64,000 bases of DNA, taken from positions 1 through 64,000 of the forward strand of contig JBFWZA010000021.1 of assembly GCA_050185825.1 (NCBI GenBank), written 5' to 3'. Made by a program: the position numbers and the translations under genes. The notes under the pieces are model-generated. The model saw only the letters and a program-made list of their open reading frames with translations, had not been told where the DNA came from and did no database searches. Below are positions 17,689 to 24,805 of this stretch, in pieces. Positions within the stretch are counted from its first letter, which is position 1, and the number at the start of each line of letters is the position of its first letter. Origin of the DNA: SZUA-309 sp050185825. Lineage in GTDB: Bacteria; Pseudomonadota; Gammaproteobacteria; Pseudomonadales; Azotimanducaceae.

Positions 17689-17717
17689 TTGTCGGCGTGA
17701 TTTTCAGGCAGTAGAAT
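17689..17717 (+). promoter_or_regulatory. candidate sigma-70 promoter of the infC operon
   Basis: TTGTCG at 17689-17694 and TAGAAT at 17712-17717 are separated by exactly 17 bp. Both match the consensus well and lie about 115 bp before infC. Because no thrS gene precedes infC here, this is the obvious driver of the translation operon. Positions are read directly; activity is inferred. Confidence 0.6.
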
Positions 17718-17722
17718 GCCGC

Positions 17723-17744
17723 GCTCCGCCGGAATTGGCGGGGC
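17723..17744 (+). promoter_or_regulatory. 5' leader hairpin of the infC transcript
   Basis: GCTCCGCC and GGCGGGGC pair over 8 bp (one G-U) around a GGAATT loop. The hairpin starts 5 bp after the -10 box, so it would sit at the very 5' end of the mRNA. It may protect the transcript. No T-run follows, so it is not a terminator. Confidence 0.4.
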
Positions 17745-17831
17745 GCATCGTGAAGTGAGGTCGAGCGAGTCCCGGACGGGCGTCGTTGCGGCCTTTTTCG
17801 CGTTACAGACAACGTTCAGAGGAGAACGCCT

Positions 17832-18413
17832 ATTAAAAGAGGTGCTGCGAAACGCTCCGACCGCTCGCTGATCAACGAAGAGATCACGGCGTCGAAAGTG
17901 AGACTGATCGGTGCCGACGGCGAACAGGTCGGCGTGGTAACCAGAGACGTAGCCCTGAGTACTGCCAGCCGCGCAGGACTCGATCTGGTGCTCATCGCAG
18001 CGGATGCGGATCCGCCGGTGGTGAAGGTCATGGACTACGGCAAGCACCTCTTCGAGCAGAAGAAGACCAAGGCTGCACAGCGCAAGAAGCAGAAGCAGAT
18101 CCAGGTCAAGGAAATGAAGTTCCGTCCCGGTACGGAAGAAGGGGACTATCAGGTGAAGCTCAGAAACCTGAGACGGTTCCTCGAGGACGGTGACAAGGCG
18201 AAGGTTTCGCTCAGGTTCCGCGGCCGGGAAATGGTGCACCCGGAGATCGGCATGAAGCTGATGTCGCGGATCGAGGAAGACCTCGAAGACGTGGGTCAGG
18301 TGGAAGCCCAGCCCCGGTTCGAAGGTCGGCAGGTCGTGATGGTGCTGACCCCCTCGAAAAAGAGAAGCAGCAAGAAAGCACCGGCTGCGACAGAGAATCC
18401 GTCGACCGAGTAA
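17832..18413 (+). CDS. infC: translation initiation factor IF-3
   Basis: Encodes 193 residues. Translation starts at an AUU (17832), preceded by AGAGGAG with seven bases between. The next codons give KRGAAKRSDRSLINEEITASKVRLIGADGEQ, the normal IF-3 N terminus; the first ATG or GTG downstream would remove it. The N domain continues to about residue 80, then a Lys-rich linker (KKTKAAQRKKQKQIQ) and the C domain with VKEMKFRPGTEEGDYQVKL and LRFRGREMVHPEIG. IF-3 prevents 70S assembly and rejects poor start codons, so the AUU start is the classic self-limiting control. A tandem duplication covers the stop codon. Confidence 0.96.
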   Translation: MKRGAAKRSDRSLINEEITASKVRLIGADGEQVGVVTRDVALSTASRAGLDLVLIAADADPPVVKVMDYGKHLFEQKKTKAAQRKKQKQIQVKEMKFRPGTEEGDYQVKLRNLRRFLEDGDKAKVSLRFRGREMVHPEIGMKLMSRIEEDLEDVGQVEAQPRFEGRQVVMVLTPSKKRSSKKAPAATENPSTE

Positions 18414-18447
18414 CGGTCCAAGTCCGTCGACCGAGTAACGGTCGAAG
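18398..18447 (+). repeat. 25-bp tandem duplication across the infC stop codon
   Basis: Copies at 18398-18422 and 18423-18447 differ at one base. Each contains GACCG-AGTAA-CGGTC, a 5-bp inverted repeat whose loop holds a TAA; the first TAA is the infC stop. Two identical small hairpins therefore stand in tandem at the infC-rpmI junction. In E. coli the same interval holds the structure through which L20 represses rpmI-rplT. Confidence 0.85.
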
Positions 18448-18579
18448 GGCACGAGAAGAAAACAGGGTCAACCTGTAGAACAACGAGAAGCCGGCAACAC
18501 CGGCCGAGAACCATTGAAGTGTAAATGGACCCGAGGATCGCCACCAAGGCTGAACCCGGGTGAAACAACGGAGTTCGAC

Positions 18580-18780
18580 ATGCCGAAACTCAAGACCGAT
18601 CGTGGCGCGGCGAAAAGATTTCGCCGTACCGCCAAGGGTTACAAACATCGCCAGGCGAATCGTAACCACATCCTCACCAAGAAAGCGTCGAAGCGGAAAC
18701 GTCAGCTGCGTGGCCTCGAGGCGGTATCCCCGTCCGACACGCGCCAGCTCGACCGGCTGCTGCCGACCAAGGCGAGGTAG
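18580..18780 (+). CDS. rpmI: 50S ribosomal protein L35
   Basis: Encodes 66 residues: MPKLKTDRGAAKRFRRTAKG, then HRQANRNHILTKKASKRKRQLRGL. This is the complete L35 pattern at normal length. The ATG has CGGAG six bases upstream. The 166 bp between infC and this start hold the tandem repeat and another small hairpin (18490-18504, GCCGG/CCGGC around CAACA). L35 sits on the large subunit and is cotranscribed with L20, whose start follows 9 bp later. Confidence 0.97.
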   Translation: MPKLKTDRGAAKRFRRTAKGYKHRQANRNHILTKKASKRKRQLRGLEAVSPSDTRQLDRLLPTKAR

Positions 18781-18789
18781 GAGAACCAC

Positions 18790-19173
18790 ATGTCCAGAGT
18801 CAAACGCAGTGTGGTCTCCAGGGCCCGTCGTAAGAAGGTCCTGAAGCAGGCCAAAGGCTACTACGGTGCCCGCAGCCGCACGTTCAAGGTGGCCAAGCAG
18901 GCGGTCATCAAGGCCGGCCAGTACGCCTACCGCGACCGGCGTCAGCGCAAGCGTCAGTTCCGCCAGCTGTGGGTGGTGCGCATCAACGCCGCTGCCCGTG
19001 AGCACGGACTCTCCTACAGCCGATTTATCGCCGGCCTCAAGAAGGCGGCGATCGAGGTGGATCGTAAGGTTCTGGCCGATCTGGCCATCCACGAGAAGGA
19101 AGCCTTCGCAGTCCTGGCCGAGCAGGCCAAGGCCGCGCTGGCAGCCGACGAGCCGGCGGCACAAGCCGCCTGA
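18790..19173 (+). CDS. rplT: 50S ribosomal protein L20
   Basis: Encodes 127 residues: MSRVKRSVVSRARRKKVLKQ, GYYGARSRTFKVAKQAV, RDRRQRKRQFRQLWVVRINAA and YSRFIAGLKKAAIEVDRKVLADLA are textbook L20. An Ala-rich tail of about 10 residues (ALAADEPAAQAA) exceeds the E. coli protein. L20 is an early 23S rRNA-binding protein and, in E. coli, a translational repressor of rpmI and its own gene. A strong hairpin follows the stop codon. Confidence 0.97.
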   Translation: MSRVKRSVVSRARRKKVLKQAKGYYGARSRTFKVAKQAVIKAGQYAYRDRRQRKRQFRQLWVVRINAAAREHGLSYSRFIAGLKKAAIEVDRKVLADLAIHEKEAFAVLAEQAKAALAADEPAAQAA

Positions 19174-19184
19174 GCGATCCGCCA

Positions 19185-19211
19185 GCAGCCTGTTGTACTC
19201 AAACAGGCTGC
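19185..19211 (+). promoter_or_regulatory. 10-bp perfect hairpin after rplT
   Basis: GCAGCCTGTT (19185-19194) pairs exactly with AACAGGCTGC (19202-19211) around a 7-base loop. No T-run follows, so it is not an intrinsic terminator by itself. It may be an RNA-processing or 3'-stabilising element separating the ribosomal and pheST parts of the transcript. Confidence 0.5.
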
Positions 19212-19286
19212 CGTCCGCCTTCTGGGGGCCATTCAGGTTGCCCTTCCGGAAGTCGGCGGTCGTGAAGAGTCGTCAGAAGGTAAAAG

Positions 19287-19318
19287 AAAGGAAGGGCGTG
19301 AGTTCTTCCTTTTTTTTT
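19287..19318 (+). terminator. terminator or attenuator-like hairpin with T9 just before pheS
   Basis: AAAGGAAG (19287-19294) pairs with CTTCCTTT (19305-19312) around a 10-base loop. The pairing can continue into the run of nine T at 19310-19318, since A-rich bases lie on the 5' side. The stem is AU-rich and therefore weak. It ends 11 bp before the pheS ATG, where enterobacteria have the pheST attenuator. Partial termination between rplT and pheS is plausible. Confidence 0.45.
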
Positions 19319-19345
19319 GAGAGTGCGAGATGGACATTGATCTGA
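19298..19345 (+). CDS. possible Phe-rich leader peptide overlapping pheS (speculative)
   Basis: A 15-codon frame starts with GTG, has AGGA five bases upstream and reads MSSSFFFESARWTLI, with three consecutive TTT Phe codons. It overlaps the pheS start by 16 bp in another frame. In E. coli a Phe-rich leader peptide, pheM, lies at this place. Here the Phe codons coincide with the U-tract itself, which does not fit ordinary attenuation, so the peptide may be accidental. Confidence 0.25.
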   Translation: MSSSFFFESARWTLI

Positions 19346-20343
19346 TATTGAACGAGGCCGAGGTGGCCGTGGCAGGTGCTGCGGACGAACGGGCGCTGGA
19401 CGAGATCCGGGTCCGCTACCTCGGCAAGAAGGGGCAGCTCACCGCACTGCTGAAGGGGCTCGGCAGCCTGGATCCGGCCGAGCGGCCGCAGGCGGGGGCT
19501 GCCATCAATGCGGCGAAGGAGACGGTGCAGGGCTGGATCGCGGCACGCAAGGCAGCGCTCGGCTCGGAGCAGCTCGCTCAGGCACTTGCCGAGGAGACGG
19601 TGGACGTGACCCTCCCCGGTCGGCAGCGGCCGGCCGGCGGCCTGCACCCGGTGACTCAGGCCATGCAGCGGATCGAATCGATCTTCGTCGGCGCCGGCTA
19701 CGGTGTGGTTGCCGGAGACGAGATCGAGAACGACTACTACAACTTCGAAGCCCTCAATATCCCGTCCCACCATCCTGCCCGGGCCATGCACGACACCTTC
19801 TACTTCGGGGACGGCACCCTGCTGCGCACGCACACGTCACCCAGCCAGGTGCACACCATGGAATCCCAGAAGCCGCCGATCCGGATCATCTGCCCGGGGC
19901 GCGTCTACCGGCGGGACTCGGACCTGACCCACAGCCCCATGTTTCATCAGGTGGAAGGTCTGGTGGTGGATCGCGGCATCAGCTTCGCCGACCTGAAGGG
20001 CACGGTGGAGGAGTTCCTCAAGCGCTTCTTCGAGGCGGACCTCGCGGTGCGCTTCCGGCCGAGCTACTTCCCGTTCACCGAGCCGTCCGCGGAGGTGGAT
20101 GTGGAGTGCGTCATGTGCGCAGGGAAGGGCTGCAGGACCTGCAGCCAGTCGGGCTGGATCGAGGTGATGGGTTGCGGTCTGGTGCATCCCAACGTGCTGG
20201 AGATGTCCGGCATCGACAGCGAGGAGTACTCCGGTTTCGCGTTCGGCTTCGGCGGCGACCGGCTCGCCATGCTGCTCTACGCCGTGGACGATCTGCGACT
20301 GTTCTTCGAGAACGATCTGAAGTTCCTCCGACAGTTCAACTGA
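19330..20343 (+). CDS. pheS: phenylalanyl-tRNA synthetase alpha subunit
   Basis: Encodes 337 residues. An N-terminal coiled coil (about residues 1-90) binds tRNA; the rest is a class II catalytic domain. Visible are the GGLHPVTQAMQRIESIF start of the core, MHDTFYF, the motif 2 strand RIICPGRVYRRDSDLTHSPMF, and motif 3 GFAFGFGGDRLAML. A CVMCAGKGCRTCSQSGW segment is a Cys-rich loop common in this subunit. It forms a heterotetramer with PheT and charges tRNA-Phe. It is cotranscribed with pheT, 19 bp downstream. Confidence 0.97.
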   Translation: MDIDLILNEAEVAVAGAADERALDEIRVRYLGKKGQLTALLKGLGSLDPAERPQAGAAINAAKETVQGWIAARKAALGSEQLAQALAEETVDVTLPGRQRPAGGLHPVTQAMQRIESIFVGAGYGVVAGDEIENDYYNFEALNIPSHHPARAMHDTFYFGDGTLLRTHTSPSQVHTMESQKPPIRIICPGRVYRRDSDLTHSPMFHQVEGLVVDRGISFADLKGTVEEFLKRFFEADLAVRFRPSYFPFTEPSAEVDVECVMCAGKGCRTCSQSGWIEVMGCGLVHPNVLEMSGIDSEEYSGFAFGFGGDRLAMLLYAVDDLRLFFENDLKFLRQFN

Positions 20344-20362
20344 AGGATTCGGGAGAGCAGAG

Positions 20363-22741
20363 ATGAAGTACAACGAGAAGTGGCTGTCCGAGTGGGTGCG
20401 ACCGGAGATCGAAGCGGACGCGCTGCTCGAGCAGCTGACCATGGCCGGTCTGGAAGTGGACGGGACCACCCCGGTTGCGGGGGACTTCCACGGTGTCGTC
20501 GTCGGCCGTGTGCTGGCGGCGTCGCCGCATCCGAACGCCGACAAGCTGTCCGTCTGCCAGGTGGATGACGGCGAGGGCACACATCAGGTGGTCTGCGGCG
20601 CGCCGAACGTCCGGGCAGGGCTGACGACCGCGTTCGCGCGGGTCGGGTCCGTGCTGCCGGGAGACTTCAGGATCCGCAAGGCGAAGCTCCGGGACGTGGT
20701 GTCCCACGGCATGCTCTGCAGCGCGGCCGAGCTCGGGCTCGGCGAAGACCACGACGGCATCCTCGAGCTCGCGGACGATCTGGTCCCCGGGTCGGATTTG
20801 CGGCAGGCGCTGGATCTGGACGACCGGATCGTGGATCTGGAGCTCACCCCGAACCGGGGCGACTGCCTCAGCATCCGCGGCCTGGCCCGGGAAGTCGGGG
20901 TGCTGAACAACACGCCGGTAACCGTGCCGGCGATCTCGCCGACCGCGGCGGGCTGCGAAGACACCTTCGAGGTGCGGCTGGACGACGAGGACGGCTGCCC
21001 GAGATACCTCGGCCGCGTGATCCGTGGCGTGGACATCACCCGGCCGAGCCCGCCCTGGCTCCGGGAGCGTCTCCGCCGCGTGGGCGTCAGGAGCATCGAC
21101 GCGGTGGTGGACGTCACCAACCTGGTGATGATGGAGCTCGGCCAGCCCATGCACGCCTTCGACCTCGACCGACTCGCCGCACCCATCGTGGTGCGCCGGT
21201 CGAAGCCGGGGGAGCGCCTCACCCTGCTCGATGGCCGCGAGGTCACCTTCGACGACAGCACTCTGCTGATCACGGATGCGAACGGGCCGGTGGCCATCGC
21301 GGGCGTGATGGGCGGCGAGCGTTCAGGCACCCAGACGGACACCCGTGATGTGTTCCTCGAGTGCGCGTTCTTCCACCCGCTGGCGGTGGCGGGCACGGCC
21401 CGGAAGTACGGTCTGCAGACGGATGCGTCGCACCGCTACGAGCGCGGTGTGGATTACGAGCTCCAGCAGCTGGCCATGGATCGGGCAACAGCGCTGCTGC
21501 TCGAGATCGTCGGTGGCAAGCCCGGGCCGGTGACGGAGGCCGTGGCGCCGGCGCACCTGCCGGTGCCCGCGGAGGTGATCCTTCGCGAGGGCCGCCTCAA
21601 TGCGCTGCTCGGCGTGACCATCGATCCCGCGGAGGTTGACGAAGCGCTGGAACGGCTGGGGTTCGAGCGGCTCGATCGAAGCGCCGAGGCGGGCGGGGTG
21701 CGGTGGACCATTCGTGCCCCGAGCCATCGCTTCGACATCGCCCGGGAGGCGGATCTGGTGGAGGAGATCTGCCGGATCTACGGCTACAACAACGTTCCCT
21801 CACGACGCCCCGTGACGGACCTGGCGCTCAGGCAGGTGCCCCTGGACGCGTCGTCCGTGCCGGCGCTCAAGCAGCAGCTGGTGGACGCGGGTTATCAGGA
21901 AGTGATCACCTACAGCTTCATCGATCCGCGGATGCAGGATCTGCTGGCGCCGGGGATGACCCCGCTCACGCTCGAGAACCCCATGTCGCTCGAGCAGTCG
22001 GTGATGCGGACCAGCCTCTTTCCGTCCCTGGTGGAGGCACTCAGGGCCAACGTCAGCCGGCAGCAGGACCGGGTACGCCTGTTCGAGGTCGGCCGCTGCT
22101 TCCATGCCGGAGACCCCGTGCGGCAACCCGTCATGCTGGGCATGGTGCTCTGGGGTCGCCGGGATCCCGAGAACTGGGCGCTGCCGGGCGCGTCGGTGGA
22201 CTTCTTCGACCTCAAGGGCGACCTGGAGCGGGTGCTGGCCTGGACGGGTCAGAAGGCAGGCTTCGAGCGGCTGGCGGACCCGGTGCTGCACCCGGGCCAG
22301 GCCGCCGCACTGATCGTGGGTGGACAGCGGGTGGGTCGGTTCGGACGGCTGCATCCCGAGTTCGAGCAGCGTCTGGACATGCCCGGCGAGATCTTCCTGG
22401 CAGAGGTCGAGGCGCAGGCGGTGCTCGCGCAGGCGCGTCGGTGGCACGGCACGGTGTCCCGCTTTCCGAGCGTACGCCGCGACCTGGCTATCGTGGTCGA
22501 CCGGTCGGTCGCCGCGGGCGAAATCGTCAAACTCCTTGAGGAAAGCCTCGACGAAGTGCTCGTAGACTTGAGGCTTTTTGACGTGTATCAAGGCAAAGGT
22601 ATTGATTCTACTGAGAAAAGCCTGGGCATAGGCTTGACGTTACAGAAGCCTTCGGCCACTCTTACCGAGGAGGAAATCGGGCAGTACATGCAGGCAGCTA
22701 TCGAAGCGCTGGCCAAAGAAGCCGGAGCCAGGCTGCGCTGA
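20363..22741 (+). CDS. pheT: phenylalanyl-tRNA synthetase beta subunit
   Basis: Encodes 792 residues, the normal length. In order: N-terminal core (KYNEKWLSEWVRPEIEADALLEQLTMAGLEVDG), an EMAP-type OB fold for tRNA at about 40-150, B3/B4 editing domain (LTPNRGDCLSIRGLAREV onward), B5, the catalytic-like fold, and a C-terminal anticodon-binding ferredoxin fold (SRFPSVRRDLAIVVDRSV). It holds the editing site that removes mischarged tyrosine. The last 180 bp are markedly AT-richer than the rest and look like a promoter for ihfA. Confidence 0.97.
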   Translation: MKYNEKWLSEWVRPEIEADALLEQLTMAGLEVDGTTPVAGDFHGVVVGRVLAASPHPNADKLSVCQVDDGEGTHQVVCGAPNVRAGLTTAFARVGSVLPGDFRIRKAKLRDVVSHGMLCSAAELGLGEDHDGILELADDLVPGSDLRQALDLDDRIVDLELTPNRGDCLSIRGLAREVGVLNNTPVTVPAISPTAAGCEDTFEVRLDDEDGCPRYLGRVIRGVDITRPSPPWLRERLRRVGVRSIDAVVDVTNLVMMELGQPMHAFDLDRLAAPIVVRRSKPGERLTLLDGREVTFDDSTLLITDANGPVAIAGVMGGERSGTQTDTRDVFLECAFFHPLAVAGTARKYGLQTDASHRYERGVDYELQQLAMDRATALLLEIVGGKPGPVTEAVAPAHLPVPAEVILREGRLNALLGVTIDPAEVDEALERLGFERLDRSAEAGGVRWTIRAPSHRFDIAREADLVEEICRIYGYNNVPSRRPVTDLALRQVPLDASSVPALKQQLVDAGYQEVITYSFIDPRMQDLLAPGMTPLTLENPMSLEQSVMRTSLFPSLVEALRANVSRQQDRVRLFEVGRCFHAGDPVRQPVMLGMVLWGRRDPENWALPGASVDFFDLKGDLERVLAWTGQKAGFERLADPVLHPGQAAALIVGGQRVGRFGRLHPEFEQRLDMPGEIFLAEVEAQAVLAQARRWHGTVSRFPSVRRDLAIVVDRSVAAGEIVKLLEESLDEVLVDLRLFDVYQGKGIDSTEKSLGIGLTLQKPSATLTEEEIGQYMQAAIEALAKEAGARLR
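22578..22607 (+). promoter_or_regulatory. internal ihfA promoter and IHF-like site inside pheT
   Basis: TTGACG at 22578-22583 is followed 17 bp later by ATTGAT (22601-22606), or 16 bp later by TATTGA. On the opposite strand, 22607-22595 reads AATCAATACCTTT, a 12 of 13 match to the IHF consensus WATCAANNNNTTR. The stretch is an AT-rich island in GC-rich coding DNA, about 200 bp before ihfA. In E. coli ihfA has its own promoter within pheT and represses itself. Confidence 0.5.
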
Positions 22742-22800
22742 CGGCACCCGATCCGGACGCCGTCGGGAGTTTCCCGGCGGGCTGGGGAAAGGAGAAAACA

Positions 22801-23106
22801 TTGGGTGCGTTGACCAAGGCGCAGATGGCGGACCGGCTGTTCGAAGAGCTGGGTCTGAACAAGCGCGAAGCCAAGGAAATCGTGGAGCTGTTCTTCGACG
22901 AGGTCCGAGCCAGTCTCGAGCGCAACGAGCAGGTGAAGCTCTCGGGATTCGGCAACTTCGATCTCCGGGAGAAGGGCGAACGTCCCGGACGGAATCCCAA
23001 AACCGGGGAAGAAATCCCCATCACGGCCCGGCGGGTGGTCACGTTCCGTCCCGGTCAGAAACTGAAATCACGAGTAGAAGCCTATGCTGGACCCGAGTCA
23101 GAGTGA
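22801..23106 (+). CDS. ihfA: integration host factor alpha subunit
   Basis: Encodes 101 residues from a TTG with AGGAG six bases upstream (GALTKAQMADRLFEELGLNK). ELFFDEVRASLERNEQVKLSGFGNFDLREK, RPGRNPKTGEEIPITARRVVTFRPGQKLK is the DNA-bending arm and core of IhfA; the arm proline is present. With IhfB it binds and bends specific DNA sites. Its 3' end overlaps the MerR-family gene by 23 bp, an arrangement conserved in gammaproteobacteria. Confidence 0.96.
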   Translation: MGALTKAQMADRLFEELGLNKREAKEIVELFFDEVRASLERNEQVKLSGFGNFDLREKGERPGRNPKTGEEIPITARRVVTFRPGQKLKSRVEAYAGPESE

Positions 23107-23440
23107 CGACCTGCCCCCGATTCCGGGGAAACGGTACTTCACCATCGGCGAGGTGAGCCAGCTCTGCGAGGTCAAACCTCACGTGCTGCGCTACTGGGAG
23201 CAGGAGTTTCCCCAGCTCAAGCCCGTGAAGCGACGCGGCAACCGGCGTTACTACCAGCGCCAGGACGTGATCATCATCCGCCAGATCCGGGCGCTGCTCT
23301 ACGACCAGGGCTTCACCATCGGTGGCGCCCGTCAGCGGCTGACCGGCGACGAGGCCAAGCAGGATCAGACCCAGTTCCGACTGCTGGTGAAGCAGATGAT
23401 CGTCGAGCTGGAAGACGTGCTCCGGGTGCTGAAGAACTGA
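23084..23440 (+). CDS. MerR-family transcriptional regulator (ihfA-adjacent type)
   Basis: Encodes 118 residues. The winged helix-turn-helix reads KRYFTIGEVSQLCEVKPHVLRYWEQEFPQLKPVKRRGNRRYY, and a coiled coil follows (LLVKQMIVELEDVLRVLKN). There is no effector or metal-binding domain and no conserved Cys cluster. This short MerR protein is found behind ihfA in many gammaproteobacteria and has no firmly assigned target. It overlaps ihfA by 23 bp and is certainly cotranscribed. Confidence 0.92.
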   Translation: MLDPSQSDDLPPIPGKRYFTIGEVSQLCEVKPHVLRYWEQEFPQLKPVKRRGNRRYYQRQDVIIIRQIRALLYDQGFTIGGARQRLTGDEAKQDQTQFRLLVKQMIVELEDVLRVLKN

Positions 23441-23503
23441 GCATCCGGCCGGTCGCTCCAAGCCACGGTCCTTCGCGTCTGCTGACGGGCATGCACTGAG
23501 GCC

Positions 23504-24805
23504 GTGAAGGTTCCGGCGCTTGTCGACTCCAGGCGCCTGCGCTTCAGCGCCTTCACGCTCTTCTATCTCGCTCAGGGTATCCCGATCGGGCTTCTCGACG
23601 TGGCCATGCCGGCGTGGCTGGCCGCGCAGGGCTACTCGCCGGCGCAGGTGGGATCCTACGTTGCCCTGATCGGACTTCCCTGGGCCTTCAAGCTGGTGGC
23701 GGGTCCGTTCATGGACCGCTTCGGCTTTCCGGCCATGGGTCGCCGCCGTCCCTGGGTGATGTTCGCGCAGACCGGTCTGATGATCATGCTGGCCCTGCTC
23801 GCCCTGGTGCCGGATCCGACCACCCAGCTGGTACTGATCGGCGCGGCCGGCGTGCTGGTGAATTCCTTCGCCGCGACCCAGGACGTGGCCGTGGACGGCA
23901 TGGCCATCGACGTTCTACCCGTCGCGGAACGCGGCCGGGCGAACGCCTTCATGGCATTCGGCCAGGTGGCCGGCATCGCGGGCATGGGTGCGGTGTCCGG
24001 CCGTCTGCTGGTGGAGTTCGGCCTGCTGTTCACGGGAATGTTCGCCAGCCTGCTGGTGGCGGGCATCCTCGCCGTGGTGATTGCCTGCCGGGAACGCTCG
24101 GGTGAACGGCTGCTTCCCTGGACACCTGGCGAGCCCCACCCGTCCGCGGCAGCGCTCTCGCCCACGCTCACCGGGCTCTTTACGGACCTGCGCCGGGCCG
24201 TTTTCCTGCCCATGAGCCTGATCATGTCCGGCACGGCGTTCACGGTGCGGGCTGCCATGGGGATGTTTCTCGCCTGCGCTCCCGTATTTGCGGTCCAGGA
24301 GCTCGGGCATGCGCCGGAAGCCTACAGCCAGGCCTATGGCACGCTGATCGGCGTCTGCGCCGTGGCCGGGCTCGCCATCGGACCGCTGGTGGACCGGCTC
24401 GGCGTGCGCCGCATCCTGCGCTCTGCGCTCGTGGCGGGCGCCGTGATGACCCTGGCGTTTTCCGTCCTGGACAGCTACTGGTCCGCCACCGGCCTGGTGC
24501 TGGGGATGCTGGTGTGCTATCTGCTGGTGGAGCAGGTGGTCTTCATCTGCCTGATCGCCCAGTACATGAACCTCACCTGGCAGAAAGTGGCCGCCACGCA
24601 GTTCGCCGTCTACATGGCGCTGTCCAACCTCGGCAGGTTCACGGGTTCCGGTCTGTTCGCCGCGCTGTCCGTGGAGCTCGACTACCCGTCGATCTTCCAG
24701 CTCATCGGCGCGCTCTACCTGGTGGCGCTGGCCTCGAGCTTCGCCTTCAGCGAGTCGCGGCACCGAGCCGACGTGGAACGCCTCGCGCGTGGAGCGTCTC
24801 CTTGA
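23504..24805 (+). CDS. MFS transporter (AmpG/RhtX-like)
   Basis: Encodes 433 residues and about 12 helices from a GTG. FYLAQGIPIGLLDVAMPAWLA in helix 1, GLPWAFKLVAGPFMDR, GRRRPWV and ATQDVAVDGMAID in helix 4 are strong landmarks of the AmpG/acetyl-CoA transporter-like MFS branch. Members carry muropeptides, siderophores or CoA compounds. There is no peptidoglycan or siderophore gene alongside. The next gene starts on its stop codon, so the two are coupled. Confidence 0.82.
   Translation: MKVPALVDSRRLRFSAFTLFYLAQGIPIGLLDVAMPAWLAAQGYSPAQVGSYVALIGLPWAFKLVAGPFMDRFGFPAMGRRRPWVMFAQTGLMIMLALLALVPDPTTQLVLIGAAGVLVNSFAATQDVAVDGMAIDVLPVAERGRANAFMAFGQVAGIAGMGAVSGRLLVEFGLLFTGMFASLLVAGILAVVIACRERSGERLLPWTPGEPHPSAAALSPTLTGLFTDLRRAVFLPMSLIMSGTAFTVRAAMGMFLACAPVFAVQELGHAPEAYSQAYGTLIGVCAVAGLAIGPLVDRLGVRRILRSALVAGAVMTLAFSVLDSYWSATGLVLGMLVCYLLVEQVVFICLIAQYMNLTWQKVAATQFAVYMALSNLGRFTGSGLFAALSVELDYPSIFQLIGALYLVALASSFAFSESRHRADVERLARGASP

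Noticed and set aside
17603..17831. thrS remnant upstream of infC
   Set aside because: No frame in the 229-bp interval resembles threonyl-tRNA synthetase.
23441..23503. tRNA gene after the MerR gene, as in some pseudomonads
   Set aside because: The 63 bp show no cloverleaf or T-loop sequence.
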